From assembly GCA_934437985.1 (NCBI GenBank), contig CAKSBI010000026.1, positions 1 through 34,999 on the forward strand: a stretch of 34,999 bases of DNA, given 5' to 3'. The position numbers were made by a program, and so were the translations under genes. The first letter of the stretch is position 1, and each line of letters opens with the position of its first letter. Below are positions 24,597 through 34,766 of the stretch, one piece after another. Below the pieces are notes generated by a model. It saw nothing but the letters and a program-made list of their open reading frames with translations. It made no database searches and had not been told where the DNA came from. This stretch comes from an uncultured Lachnospiraceae bacterium. GTDB lineage: Bacteria > Bacillota > Clostridia > Lachnospirales > Lachnospiraceae.

Positions 24597-26090
24597 ATGA
24601 GTAATATTATGTATAGAAGTACAAGAGGAACTGCAGGAGAGGTTACTGCTTCAAAAGCAATATTGCAGGGTCTTGCAGAGGATGGCGGATTATATGTTCC
24701 TGTAACAATTCCAAAGCTTCCTGTTTCACTTGATGAGCTTGCAGGTCTTGATTACAAACAGACTGCATATATAATTATGAAAGAATTCTTTACGGATTTT
24801 ACGAAGGAGGAGCTTGAGAACTGTATTAACAGGGCATATGACAGTAAGTTTGATACAAAGGAGATTGCCCCGCTCCGTAAGGCGGATGATACTTATTATC
24901 TTGAGCTGTTCCATGGTGCAACAATTGCATTCAAGGATATGGCACTGTCCATTCTTCCTCATCTTCTTACAACCTCTGCACGTAAGAATGATGTTAAGAA
25001 TAAGATAATTATCCTTACTGCTACAAGTGGTGATACCGGTAAGGCGGCACTTGCAGGCTTTGCTGATGTTGAGGGTACCGGAATTATTGTATTTTATCCA
25101 AAGCATGGTGTAAGTCCGATCCAGGAAAAGCAGATGGTTACACAGAAGGGTGATAATACTTACGTAGTCGGAATTGAGGGTAATTTTGATGATGCCCAGA
25201 CCGGTGTTAAGAATATGTTTGGTAACAGGGAGCTTGCTGAGAGACTTGCTGCCAACGGCTATCAGTTCTCATCAGCTAATTCAATTAATATAGGAAGACT
25301 TATACCACAGGTTGTATATTATGTGTATACATATGGAAAACTTATTGCTGATGGGGTTATTAAGAGTGGTGATAAGGTTAATTATGTAGTTCCTACAGGT
25401 AATTTCGGTAATATTCTGGCTGCATATTATGCAAAGACTATGGGAATTCCGGTTGGAAAGCTTATATGTGCTTCCAATGAGAACAAGGTATTGTATGATT
25501 TCTTCCGGACAGGAACCTATGACCGTAACAGGGACTTTATCCTTACAAGCTCACCATCAATGGATATACTTATTTCAAGTAACCTTGAGAGACTTATATA
25601 TACTATCGCAGGAGAGGATGGAAAAGCAACTGCAGCATTTATGAATGAGCTTTCAACAAAAGGCTCATATACTATCAGTGATGATATGAAGTCAAAGCTT
25701 GATATTTTCTACGGTGGTTATTGTGATGAGAAGGCTACAGCGGCGGCTATTAAGAGAATATATGATGAATCAGGCTATATTATCGATACCCATACAGCAG
25801 TAGCAGCCGGAGTGTATGACGAATACAGGAAGAATACCGGAGATAAAACTACTACTGTTATTGCGTCAACTGCAAGCCCATACAAGTTTACAAGAAGTGT
25901 AATGAATGCAATAAGCCCGGAGTATGATTCAATGAGTGATTTTGAGCTTGTTGATAAGCTTAGTGAGCTTTCGGGTGTAGCTGTGCCTGGTGCGATTGAA
26001 GAGATAAGGACTGCACCGGTGCTTCATGACCGTGTCTGCGATAAGTCAGGAATGCAGAAAATGGTTGAAGATATATTGGGAACGAGATAA
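24597..26090 (+). CDS. thrC: Threonine synthase
   Basis: ThrC is a PLP enzyme that turns O-phosphohomoserine into threonine. The 497-residue length and the start YRSTRGTAGEVTASKAILQGLAEDGGLYVP are those of the long bacterial/fungal type. The Schiff-base lysine is K113 in HGATIAFK-DMAL. The phosphate-binding LTATSGDTGKAALAGF and PTGNFGNILAAYYAK are also intact. AAAAGGAG lies eight bases before the ATG. It has its own promoter and possible operator. hisA follows 33 bases later and may share its transcript. No hom or thrB gene is in the window. Confidence 0.95.
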   Translation: MSNIMYRSTRGTAGEVTASKAILQGLAEDGGLYVPVTIPKLPVSLDELAGLDYKQTAYIIMKEFFTDFTKEELENCINRAYDSKFDTKEIAPLRKADDTYYLELFHGATIAFKDMALSILPHLLTTSARKNDVKNKIIILTATSGDTGKAALAGFADVEGTGIIVFYPKHGVSPIQEKQMVTQKGDNTYVVGIEGNFDDAQTGVKNMFGNRELAERLAANGYQFSSANSINIGRLIPQVVYYVYTYGKLIADGVIKSGDKVNYVVPTGNFGNILAAYYAKTMGIPVGKLICASNENKVLYDFFRTGTYDRNRDFILTSSPSMDILISSNLERLIYTIAGEDGKATAAFMNELSTKGSYTISDDMKSKLDIFYGGYCDEKATAAAIKRIYDESGYIIDTHTAVAAGVYDEYRKNTGDKTTTVIASTASPYKFTRSVMNAISPEYDSMSDFELVDKLSELSGVAVPGAIEEIRTAPVLHDRVCDKSGMQKMVEDILGTR

Positions 26091-26122
26091 TTCATGGAAA
26101 TAAAAGTGGCAGGTGATAATAT

Positions 26123-26932
26123 ATGAGATTCAGACCATGTATTGATATTCATAATGGAAAAGTTAAGCAGATTGTAGGTGCATCTCTTAAGGATTCTGAT
26201 GGTGAATCTGTTGCAAAGGAAAATTATGTCTCTGAAGATGGCGCTGCATACTTTGCAGAGCTATACAGGGAGAATAACCTGGAGGGCGGCCATATAATAC
26301 TGCTGAACAGGCCGGGTACAAAGGAGTATGAGGAAGACCTGTGTCAGGCACGCGAGGCCCTTGAAGTATATCCGGGAGGTATGCAGCTTGGCGGAGGCGT
26401 TAATCTTGATAATGCTGAAAAGATGCTTGATCTTGGAGCTTCACATGTTATTGTTACATCAGCTGTATTCAAGGATGGAAAGATTAATTATGATAATCTG
26501 AAAAGTCTGTCGTATATTACAGGCAGGGACAGGCTTGTCCTTGACCTGAGCTGCAGACTGATGACAGATGATTATTTTATTGTTACTGACAGATGGCAGA
26601 AGTTTACCAATGTAATGCTTGGGCTTGGGATTATGATGCATCTCGGGGAATATTGTGATGAATTCCTTGTACATGCGGTTGATGTAGAGGGATGCGCTAC
26701 AGGAATTGAGCGTGATGTTGTAAGGCTTTTAGGCGACTGTCAGAACACTTCGATAACGTATGCCGGTGGTATAGTAAGCATGGATGATATTGAAGAACTG
26801 AACCAGCTTGGCAATGGACATGTGGACTTTACGGTCGGCAGTGCGCTGGATATATTTGGCGGGCATTTAAGCTTTGCAGATATAGTAAGCAGATATAATC
26901 AGGATTATAATGTTGAAAAAATGACTTTGTAA
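26123..26932 (+). CDS. hisA: Phosphoribosylformimino-AICAR ribotide isomerase, eukaryotic (HIS6) type
   Basis: HisA catalyses the Amadori rearrangement of ProFAR in histidine synthesis. The 269-residue TIM barrel starts FRPCIDIHNGKVKQIVG, with the catalytic-type Asp after CI, and carries LGGGVNLDNAEKMLDLGASHVIVTS, DLSCR, HAVDVEGCATGIE and YAGGIVSMDDIEELN. The insertions and motifs (DLSCRL, TDRWQKFT, VDVEG) are those of the fungal/plant HIS6 subfamily rather than the usual bacterial HisA of about 240 residues. No other his gene is nearby. The gene ends at a strong terminator. Confidence 0.87.
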   Translation: MRFRPCIDIHNGKVKQIVGASLKDSDGESVAKENYVSEDGAAYFAELYRENNLEGGHIILLNRPGTKEYEEDLCQAREALEVYPGGMQLGGGVNLDNAEKMLDLGASHVIVTSAVFKDGKINYDNLKSLSYITGRDRLVLDLSCRLMTDDYFIVTDRWQKFTNVMLGLGIMMHLGEYCDEFLVHAVDVEGCATGIERDVVRLLGDCQNTSITYAGGIVSMDDIEELNQLGNGHVDFTVGSALDIFGGHLSFADIVSRYNQDYNVEKMTL

Positions 26933-26987
26933 CAATCTTGTAACATTTTGACGAATTATCTGTATTTTAGTATAAATAATACTATAC

Positions 26988-27036
26988 AAAACACTGGATT
27001 TTTTGCTGATTTATTGGCAGAAAATCCAGTGTTTTT
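26988..27036. terminator. Terminator after hisA
   Basis: AAAACACTGGATTTT pairs with AAAATCCAGTGTTTTT (27021-27036) around a loop of about 16 bases. Flanking A and T runs make it functional in both directions. Confidence 0.85.
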
Positions 27037-27138
27037 GCGTGTTTGCGGCTTTTTGAAGTGTCAAAATATAATTTTGGGGTTGCAAAGTTGTTAAGGTTCG
27101 GTTATAATTTGTTACAGAGTTGTTAAGCAGACCGCAAT

Positions 27139-27171
27139 ACATTTGAAAAAAATACCTGACAAATGTAATAA
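27139..27171 (+). promoter_or_regulatory. Promoter with inverted repeat upstream of the second SleB-like hydrolase
   Basis: TTGAAA (27143-27148) and TAATAA (27166-27171) are 17 bases apart. ACATTTG (27139-27145) and CAAATGT (27160-27166) are perfect inverted copies that bracket the spacer, a typical place for an operator. Confidence 0.4.
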
Positions 27172-27203
27172 TTATCTGCTTAATGTAACAAATGGAGGTT
27201 GTT

Positions 27204-27923
27204 ATGAATTTTAAAAGAATCGCATTATGTGTAATGTATGTTATGATAACAATGTTTGTTGTCAATACAGCTACGGCAGATGCAGAGGAAGTGTCACTTG
27301 TTAATTGTACAACAGAGGAAGCTGTGGTAATTGCAGGCGCAGATGGACAGGGGAATTCAGATAGTGTGGCTCCGGCAGGGGAAGCTGCTGCCGGCGCAGA
27401 AGAAGCAGTTGCAGCTGAGGTTACACCGGTTCCTGATGATAATACCGGCGATAATGCGGACGCGGATAATAATGATAAGAAGGCTGATAAGAAGAAGGCA
27501 GATAAGAAGAAAGCAGATAAGAAGAAAGCAAAGTACACGAAAGCAGAACTCAGACTTTTGTCTGCATTAATATATTGTGAGGCAGGCAATGAGCCGTATG
27601 CCGGTAAGCTTGCAGTTGGGATTGTTGTAATGAACAGAAAGGAATCAAAGGATTTTGCTGATTCCGTAAAGGGAGTTATATATCAGAAATGCCAGTTTTC
27701 ACCGGTACGTAATGGTTCCCTTAAGAGAGCGCTTTCAAGATACGATTCGGGAAAGTTTAATTCAGCCGCAGAAAAGCAGTGTATTAAAGCGGCTAAGGAA
27801 GCACTTTCAGGAGAGAAGTTTGTTGTACACAATGGTAAGGACAGAAACTTCAAAAAGTATAAGTTCTTTAATGGCCACGTAAGAGGGGCAAAGTACAGGA
27901 TCAAAGGGCACATGTTTAAGTAG
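27204..27923 (+). CDS. SleB-like cell-wall hydrolase with Lys-rich repeat linker
   Basis: The 239-residue protein has a signal peptide (MNFKRIALCVMYVMITMFVV, cut near TATA), an Ala/Glu/Asp-rich linker, a repeated KADKK block (about 93-110) and a Hydrolase_2 domain (about 114-239: LRLLSALIYCEAGNEPYAGKLAVGIVVMNR, GVIYQKCQFSPVRNGSL). It is the second such enzyme in the window and likewise should cut peptidoglycan. The acidic then basic linker may mediate wall binding. ATG 27204 follows GGAGG (27194-27198); an ATG at 27192 overlaps that site and is less likely. Confidence 0.87.
   Translation: MNFKRIALCVMYVMITMFVVNTATADAEEVSLVNCTTEEAVVIAGADGQGNSDSVAPAGEAAAGAEEAVAAEVTPVPDDNTGDNADADNNDKKADKKKADKKKADKKKAKYTKAELRLLSALIYCEAGNEPYAGKLAVGIVVMNRKESKDFADSVKGVIYQKCQFSPVRNGSLKRALSRYDSGKFNSAAEKQCIKAAKEALSGEKFVVHNGKDRNFKKYKFFNGHVRGAKYRIKGHMFK
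27480..27533 (+). repeat. 15-bp in-frame tandem repeats encoding KADKK
   Basis: Three units of 15 bases (AARGCNGATAAGAAG type) plus a partial fourth encode the Lys-rich linker of the hydrolase. Copy number could change by slippage without shifting the frame. Confidence 0.8.
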
Positions 27924-27998
27924 TGCCGGTTATGCTTTGGCTGCATATTAATAATTGATCACATTAAGATATATATTCTTTTATAATGGGTCATTATG

Positions 27999-28052
27999 AC
28001 ATTATAATTGAATATATATCTTTTTACATTATAATTGAATATATATCTTTTT
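27999..28052. repeat. Perfect 27-bp tandem duplication upstream of the formate/nitrite transporter
   Basis: Bases 27999-28025 and 28026-28052 are identical. Each copy begins ACATTATAATTG, contains a TATAAT, and ends in a T run. A degenerate third copy may lie at about 27961-27985. It is immediately upstream of the transporter promoter. Confidence 0.9.
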
Positions 28053-28054
28053 AC

Positions 28055-28083
28055 TTGTTTTATGTAACTGATTATTGTATACT
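28055..28083 (+). promoter_or_regulatory. Promoter of the formate/nitrite transporter gene
   Basis: TTGTTT (28055-28060) and TATACT (28078-28083) have a 17-base spacer and lie three bases after the 27-bp duplication, giving a start near 28090 and a leader of about 35 bases. Confidence 0.5.
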
Positions 28084-28124
28084 AATACGATGTGGTTATA
28101 ATAATGACGAAGGAGAATTGTATT

Positions 28125-28943
28125 ATGGATGGATGTCTGACATCAAAGGAAACTGTGGAAAAATATATCACAGGCTGTGATGCAAAGGTGAATATGCCTG
28201 CGTATAAATTACTTATTAAGGCGGTTATGGCAGGAGCAATGATCGCACTTGGTGCGGCAGGAAGCAATGTTGCTGCACATAATATCTCAAATGTTGGGTT
28301 GTCAAGGCTTGTAGCCGGTGTTGTTTTCCCGATGGGGCTTATGATGGTTGTTATGATGGGTGCTGAACTGTTTACAGGGGACTGCCTTATGATCATGGGT
28401 ACGGTTGAGAAGAAGCACAGGGTAACAGACCTTATCCGTGTCCTGTGCGGTGTGTATGTTGGTAATCTTGTTGGCGGCATACTTATTGCTGCGATGGCAT
28501 ATTACTGTGGACAGTTCAATTATACATCGGGTCTTCTTGGAGCCTATACTATCAGGGTTGCAGCAGGCAAGACGGCACTTGATTTTGGACCGGCACTGGT
28601 ATCCGGTATTCTGTGCAATATTCTTGTATGTGCTGCTGTACTCCTTGCACTTAGCTCAAAGGATGTTACAGGCAAGCTTCTTGCATGCTTTTTCATAATA
28701 CTGTTATTTGTGACGTCGGGATATGAGCACTGTGTTGCTAATATGTACTACATAAGTGCGGGACTTTTTGCTAAGCTTAATCCGGATTATGTTGCAAAAT
28801 GTATTGAGGCATATGGTATGACACAGGCACAGATAGACGGACTAAGCATTGGAGGGTTCGTTATGAATCTTATTCCGGTTACAATCGGTAATATAATCGG
28901 CGGAAGTGTGTGTGTAGGGCTTCCGATGGTTAAGACAAAGTAA
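28125..28943 (+). CDS. Formate/nitrite transporter (FNT) family channel
   Basis: FNT proteins are pentameric channels for small monovalent acids such as formate, nitrite or hydrosulfide. The 272-residue protein has six membrane helices and family motifs KAVMAGAMIALGAAGSN (helix 1), GAELFTGDCLMI, CGVYVGNLVGGIL, GILCNILVCAAVLLAL and FVTSGYEHCVANMYYI, with the conserved pore histidine in EHCVANM. It cannot be told from the sequence whether it carries formate, nitrite or another anion; in a gut fermenter formate export is likely (inference). AAGGAG (28110-28115) supports ATG 28125; an in-frame GTG at 28092 is upstream of it. Confidence 0.9.
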   Translation: MDGCLTSKETVEKYITGCDAKVNMPAYKLLIKAVMAGAMIALGAAGSNVAAHNISNVGLSRLVAGVVFPMGLMMVVMMGAELFTGDCLMIMGTVEKKHRVTDLIRVLCGVYVGNLVGGILIAAMAYYCGQFNYTSGLLGAYTIRVAAGKTALDFGPALVSGILCNILVCAAVLLALSSKDVTGKLLACFFIILLFVTSGYEHCVANMYYISAGLFAKLNPDYVAKCIEAYGMTQAQIDGLSIGGFVMNLIPVTIGNIIGGSVCVGLPMVKTK

Positions 28944-28953
28944 TCATATATAT

Positions 28954-28982
28954 TTGATATAACATGAAAATTATGCTATCAT
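28954..28982 (+). promoter_or_regulatory. Promoter of glnS
   Basis: TTGATA (28954-28959) and TATCAT (28977-28982) with a 17-base spacer predict a transcript start near 28989, at the edge of a structured leader. Confidence 0.45.
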
Positions 28983-28991
28983 ATTAATTGT

Positions 28992-29034
28992 ATGAACAGG
29001 AGTAAACTCTCGGCAATTGATCCGGGGTGTTCAT
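28992..29034 (+). promoter_or_regulatory. Structured leader of glnS
   Basis: ATGAACA (28992-28998) pairs with TGTTCAT (29028-29034). The enclosed bases can form two small hairpins, GAG-TAAA-CTC and CGG-CAATTGAT-CCG, giving a possible three-way junction. It lies directly at the predicted 5' end and before AAGGAGG. It is too short for a T-box, and I recognise no known riboswitch. Confidence 0.35.
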
Positions 29035-29060
29035 TAGATATATAAGGAGGAAGACGGCAG

Positions 29061-30731
29061 ATGGATGAAAATGTTGCCATTTCAAAGAATTTTATTGAGC
29101 AGGAGATTGATAAAGATCTTGCGGAGGGAGTATATAAGAATATCATGACAAGGTTTCCGCCGGAGCCTAATGGATATCTTCATATCGGACATGCAAAGTC
29201 GATCCTTCTTAATTACGGACTTGCAAAAAAGTATAATGGTACATTTAATCTCCGGTTTGATGATACTAATCCAACGAAAGAGGATACTGAATTTGTAGAT
29301 TCGATACGTAAGGATGTAGAGTGGCTATGCGGAGAAGATAATATTAAAAATGTGTATTTTGCATCAGATTATTTTGATAAAATGTATGAGGGTGCAATAA
29401 AGCTTATTAAGAAAGGCAAGGCATATGTTGATGATCTTTCTGCTGAACAGATAAGGGAGTATCGTGGAACACTTACTGAGCCTGGTAAGAACAGCCCCTA
29501 CAGGGACAGAAGTGTGGAAGAGAACCTGGAGCTTTTCGAGAAGATGCGTGCCGGAGAGTGTGAGGATGGTTCAAGGGTACTTCGTGCAAAGATTGATATG
29601 TCATCACCTAATATTAATATGCGTGACCCTGTAATATACCGTGTGGCACATATTTCACATCATAATACAGGTGACAAATGGTGTATCTATCCAATGTATG
29701 ACTTCGCCCATCCTATTGAAGATGCGGTCGAGGGTATCTCACATTCCATATGTACACTTGAATTTGAGGATCACAGGCCTTTATACGACTGGGTTGTAAG
29801 GGAGCTTGAATTTGAGGTTCCGCCAAGACAGATTGAGTTCGCCAAGATGTTTGTTAACAATGTGGTTACCGGTAAGCGTTATATTAAAAAGCTTGTACAG
29901 GATGGTGTTGTTGATGGATGGGATGACCCAAGGCTTGTTACAATTGCAGCATTAAGAAGAAGGGGATTTACTTCTAATTCACTTAAGATGCTGATGGATA
30001 TGGTAGGAGTATCTAAAGCCAACAGTTCGATTGATTATGCAATGCTTGAGTATTGTATAAGAGAAGACCTTAAGCTTGTAAAACCACGTATGATGGCAGT
30101 GCTTGACCCTGTTAAGGTTGTGATTGATAATTATCCGGAGGGACAGGTTGAATATCTTGATGTACCTAACAACCAGGAGAATCCTGATATGGGTACCAGA
30201 AAGGTTCCGTTTGCGCGTGAGCTTTATATAGACCGTGATGATTTTATGATCGAACCGCCTAAAAAGTATTACCGCATGTTCCCTGGTAATGAAGTCCGTC
30301 TTATGAGTGCATATTTTGTGAAATGTGAGTCATATATTACAGATGATAATGGTAATGTTACTGAGATTCACTGTACTTATGACCCGGAGACAAAGAGTGG
30401 AAGCGGTTTTACAGGACGTAAGGTTAAAGGAACAATCCACTGGGTAGCTGCACCTACAGCAATTGAAGCAACAGTGTACCTGTATGAAAATCTTATTGAT
30501 GAAGAAAAAGGTGTATATAATGAAGAAGACGGAAGTATGAATATTAATCCTGATTCGATGCAGATTATTGAACACTGCAAACTTGAGCCGGCTCTTGGAG
30601 AGGCGAGGGTTGGAGATAGTTTCCAGTTTTTGAGAAAAGGATATTTCTGTGTTGACAACCGTAATACAACGGAAGGGCATATTGTATTTAACAGAATTGT
30701 ATCACAGAAGAGTTCGTATAAACCGGCTTAG
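29061..30731 (+). CDS. glnS: Glutaminyl-tRNA synthetase
   Basis: GlnRS charges tRNA-Gln directly with glutamine. The 556-residue protein has the class I motif HIGHAKS, the [12 protein letters not shown] and [11 protein letters not shown] segments, [38 protein letters not shown], and the C-terminal anticodon-binding beta barrels. The KMSKS region reads TGKRYIKKL, as in other clostridial GlnRS. Its presence means the organism does not depend only on the GluRS/GatCAB route. AAGGAGG precedes the ATG. It is followed at 21 bases by the DUF2225 gene, likely in one transcript. Confidence 0.96.
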   Translation: MDENVAISKNFIEQEIDKDLAEGVYKNIMTRFPPEPNGYLHIGHAKSILLNYGLAKKYNGTFNLRFDDTNPTKEDTEFVDSIRKDVEWLCGEDNIKNVYFASDYFDKMYEGAIKLIKKGKAYVDDLSAEQIREYRGTLTEPGKNSPYRDRSVEENLELFEKMRAGECEDGSRVLRAKIDMSSPNINMRDPVIYRVAHISHHNTGDKWCIYPMYDFAHPIEDAVEGISHSICTLEFEDHRPLYDWVVRELEFEVPPRQIEFAKMFVNNVVTGKRYIKKLVQDGVVDGWDDPRLVTIAALRRRGFTSNSLKMLMDMVGVSKANSSIDYAMLEYCIREDLKLVKPRMMAVLDPVKVVIDNYPEGQVEYLDVPNNQENPDMGTRKVPFARELYIDRDDFMIEPPKKYYRMFPGNEVRLMSAYFVKCESYITDDNGNVTEIHCTYDPETKSGSGFTGRKVKGTIHWVAAPTAIEATVYLYENLIDEEKGVYNEEDGSMNINPDSMQIIEHCKLEPALGEARVGDSFQFLRKGYFCVDNRNTTEGHIVFNRIVSQKSSYKPA

Positions 30732-30752
30732 CATGTATAGGAGGACAATTTT

Positions 30753-31631
30753 ATGGCTAATATTTTGTCAGGGCTTGAGAAGTTGGGCCTTGGTGGTGTA
30801 AAAAATGTTGAAGTATATGGTAATGACTCAAAAGAGGACGCAGGGAAAAGCAGGAATGCCGTTAATAATAGCAGTGATAATGGTGCCACAACAGCTTCCG
30901 CAGCTAATGAGGTTATCCCGGACGAGGATGAATTTATATTTGAAAAAGGATATTCCTGTCCCTGCTGTTACGCAGATTTTAAGAGCAAAAGATTAAGAAC
31001 AGGTAAAGCAAGGGCTTTAAAGCCTGACAGTGACTTACGCCCAAGACATAAGTATATAGACACTGTTAAATATGATGTTGTAGCCTGTCCTAACTGTGGT
31101 TATGCTGCTATAGGGTTATATTTTGACCAGCTTAGCAGCTTTCAGGCAAAGCAGATACGTGAGCAGGTCAGCAAGGATTTTAAGGGCTTTGGAAAGGGAG
31201 GAAAGACATATTCCTATGATGAGGCTATCTTAAGATGTAAGCTTGCAGTACTTGATACAGTTATTAAGAGAGGCAGGCCAAGTGAAAAAGCATTTACCTG
31301 TCTTAAGCTTGCATGGCTTTACAGAGGGAAGGCAGAAGAGCTTAGCCTTGCATCAGGGAATGTGGATAATGCGGAGCTTGAAGCACTGAATAAAGAAGAG
31401 CTTGAAAATCTTGAGCTTGCATATGAGGGCTTTAATGAGGCTTATTCAGCGGAACGTTTTCCTATATGCGGTATGAATGAGCCATCTTACCTTTACCTTC
31501 TCGCTGAGCTTGCAAGAAGGCTTGGCAAGATTGATGATTGTAAGAGATTGATTTCAAGAATACTTGTTGAAAAGCATGTCAGCCATAATGTCAAGCTGCT
31601 TGTTGAACAGCTAAGGGAAAAGATTAAATGA
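30753..31631 (+). CDS. DUF2225-family protein with zinc-ribbon-like cysteines
   Basis: The 292-residue protein has a flexible, Ser/Asn-rich N-terminal stretch (about 20-55), then YSCPCCYADFKSKRLRTGKAR and VACPNCGYAAIGLYF, two CxxC knuckles that probably bind zinc. A helical repeat-like C-terminal half follows (FTCLKLAWLYRGKAEEL, YLYLLAELARRLGKIDDCKRL), reminiscent of TPR. This is the pattern of DUF2225, a conserved Firmicutes family without a proven role. It probably shares the glnS transcript and ends at a terminator. Confidence 0.82.
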   Translation: MANILSGLEKLGLGGVKNVEVYGNDSKEDAGKSRNAVNNSSDNGATTASAANEVIPDEDEFIFEKGYSCPCCYADFKSKRLRTGKARALKPDSDLRPRHKYIDTVKYDVVACPNCGYAAIGLYFDQLSSFQAKQIREQVSKDFKGFGKGGKTYSYDEAILRCKLAVLDTVIKRGRPSEKAFTCLKLAWLYRGKAEELSLASGNVDNAELEALNKEELENLELAYEGFNEAYSAERFPICGMNEPSYLYLLAELARRLGKIDDCKRLISRILVEKHVSHNVKLLVEQLREKIK

Positions 31632-31648
31632 TATGTATACATAATAAT

Positions 31649-31692
31649 AAACGGATGTATCCGGCGTTATATGCGTGGGAGACATCCGTTTT
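31649..31692 (+). terminator. Terminator after the DUF2225 gene
   Basis: AAACGGATGT (31649-31658) pairs with ACATCCGTTT (31682-31691), and the stem ends in TTTT. The loop is about 23 bases. Confidence 0.7.
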
Positions 31693-31778
31693 CTGTATTA
31701 TATATTTCCGGGTAGTATGCTTTAGCTGTTAAATGATTATTGTTTTAAATATTATATTATCATTTTAAATTCTAAGTA

Positions 31779-32492
31779 TTATTCTACGAATGTGCTGTTA
31801 GTTTTTATTATCGTTCGTGGAAGTGCATCCTTTGAATTTTTCCATGGGGCGTCAGCGTTACGGTAATCAAACTTGTCTGTAAACCACTCAAGCTCTTCCT
31901 CAACACGCTTAAGGTTATCAATGAATACTTCGCATATCAGACTTAAAAACTCCTGGTATTCAGAACCACCAAGGTATACTGATGCGCTGTCATATAAAAG
32001 CGTAAAATGCTTTGAACACAGCCCCTTTGAGCCTTTTATTTTGGATGCAAATTCTTTATCATTAGAGTACAGGTAGAATATTGTAGCAATATAGCGTTCA
32101 AAGGTACCGCTTATTCTATCGCATATGTAACATGATTTGTTAATTTCCTTCAGCCATTCAATCCTGCCTGCACCTGAGGCCTTCTTAAATAATGACGGTG
32201 CCTTTGCGGAAGCAGGCCTGATTTTTTCAAATTCATTTATTGTCCTCTTTATATGTGTATCAAGCATAAGTGCGAGACCGAGCCTGTTCTGGTGCCTGTA
32301 TAATTTTGTTATATGATTGCTGCAGAACCCCTTTTTATCTGTCACCATCCTGATGTCATCTTCCATATAACTTGGACCCATGGTGAATTCTATGGCATCC
32401 TGTTCGATATTTCCATACATTTTACATATAGGGCATTCGCAGTCAGAGGCGTATGCATCATTTACCGGTATTGTATAAAGCTTTTCTTTCAT
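31779..32492 (-). CDS. Cys/His-rich DUF6062-like protein with an internal duplication
   Basis: This 237-residue protein has two related halves. Each has a CxxC knuckle (CPIC near 16; CYIC near 127), about 35-40 residues of helix, then a C-x2-H pair inside KGFCSNH or KGLCSKH and a helix with L at fixed spacing. Each half could bind one zinc. It resembles the DUF6062 family of Lachnospiraceae, whose function is unknown. ATG 32492 has AAAGGA (reverse of 32505-32510) as a somewhat distant ribosome binding site. The frame stays open much further upstream, but the added part has no family features. The gene is alone on the reverse strand, divergent from groES. Confidence 0.72.
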   Translation of the reverse strand: MKEKLYTIPVNDAYASDCECPICKMYGNIEQDAIEFTMGPSYMEDDIRMVTDKKGFCSNHITKLYRHQNRLGLALMLDTHIKRTINEFEKIRPASAKAPSLFKKASGAGRIEWLKEINKSCYICDRISGTFERYIATIFYLYSNDKEFASKIKGSKGLCSKHFTLLYDSASVYLGGSEYQEFLSLICEVFIDNLKRVEEELEWFTDKFDYRNADAPWKNSKDALPRTIIKTNSTFVE

Positions 32493-32651
32493 AATAGTTG
32501 TCAGTCCTTTCTTTTTGTGTATTATTATAGAAAAAAGATAACATTGTTGCAACAATATATATAAAATAGAGTAATAGTAAGAAAAAGTGAGTATACATGA
32601 GGTTGTGTGAGATAGTGAAAGAAATACGGCAAATATACATATGCGTACAGT

Positions 32652-32680
32652 TTGCATTTAATAATTAATTTTAATAATAT
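32652..32680 (+). promoter_or_regulatory. Promoter of groESL
   Basis: TTGCAT (32652-32657) and TAATAT (32675-32680) with a 17-base spacer lie just before the CIRCE element; a TATAAT at 32678 is an alternative -10. Transcription should start within or next to the operator. Confidence 0.5.
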
Positions 32681-32692
32681 AATAAGCAACAT

Positions 32693-32719
32693 TTAGCACT
32701 CGTGTTAATTGAGTGCTAA
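32693..32719. promoter_or_regulatory. CIRCE operator (HrcA binding site)
   Basis: TTAGCACTC, nine bases, then GAGTGCTAA: a perfect match to the CIRCE consensus. HrcA bound here represses groESL until heat shock draws it away. hrcA itself is not in the window. Confidence 0.97.
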
Positions 32720-32762
32720 CAACAATAAATGACAATAATTTTATCATAGGGAGGAATCAGTC

Positions 32763-33050
32763 ATGAAGTTAGTACCTTTAGGAGACAAAGTAGTATTAAA
32801 GCAGCTTGAGGCTGAAGAGACAACAAAATCAGGAATCGTATTACCTGGACAGGCAAAAGAAAAACCACAGCAGGCAGAAGTTGTTGCAGTTGGTCCGGGA
32901 GGAATGATCGATGGCAAGGAAGTGACTATGCAGGTAAAGGCCGGAGACAAGGTTATTTATTCAAAGTATGCCGGAACAGATGTTAAGCTTGGTGATGACG
33001 AATATGTTGTTGTTAAGCAGAATGACATTGTTGCAATTGTAGAAGATTAA
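32763..33050 (+). CDS. groES: Co-chaperonin GroES
   Basis: The 95-residue protein is the heptameric lid of the GroEL chamber. MKLVPLGDKVVLKQLEAEETTKSGIVLPGQA includes the mobile loop that contacts GroEL, and VIYSKYAGTDVKLGDDEYVVVKQNDIVAIVE is the conserved end. GGGAGG precedes the ATG. It is co-transcribed with groEL 25 bases downstream and controlled by CIRCE. Confidence 0.98.
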   Translation: MKLVPLGDKVVLKQLEAEETTKSGIVLPGQAKEKPQQAEVVAVGPGGMIDGKEVTMQVKAGDKVIYSKYAGTDVKLGDDEYVVVKQNDIVAIVED

Positions 33051-33069
33051 TTATATATTCAGGAGGTAA

Positions 33070-34698
<1,629 letters not shown>

Positions 34699-34717
34699 TC
34701 CCACAGGTTTGTCGGAA

Positions 34718-34766
34718 AAAATTATCCAGCTTTTTTGTGCCTGCACAAAAAAGCTGGATTTTTTTC
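34718..34766 (+). terminator. Terminator of groESL
   Basis: ATCCAGCTTTTTTGTGC (34724-34740) pairs with GCACAAAAAAGCTGGAT (34743-34759), followed by a run of seven T. Flanking A runs would let it work from the other side too. Confidence 0.92.

Noticed and set aside
28944..29060. T-box riboswitch upstream of glnS
   Set aside because: The leader is about 70 bases and lacks a stem I, a T-box sequence and a terminator/antiterminator pair.
32493..32657. Longer N-terminus for the DUF6062-like protein
   Set aside because: The extra reading frame is AT-rich, has no family features, and lies upstream of the only plausible ribosome binding site.
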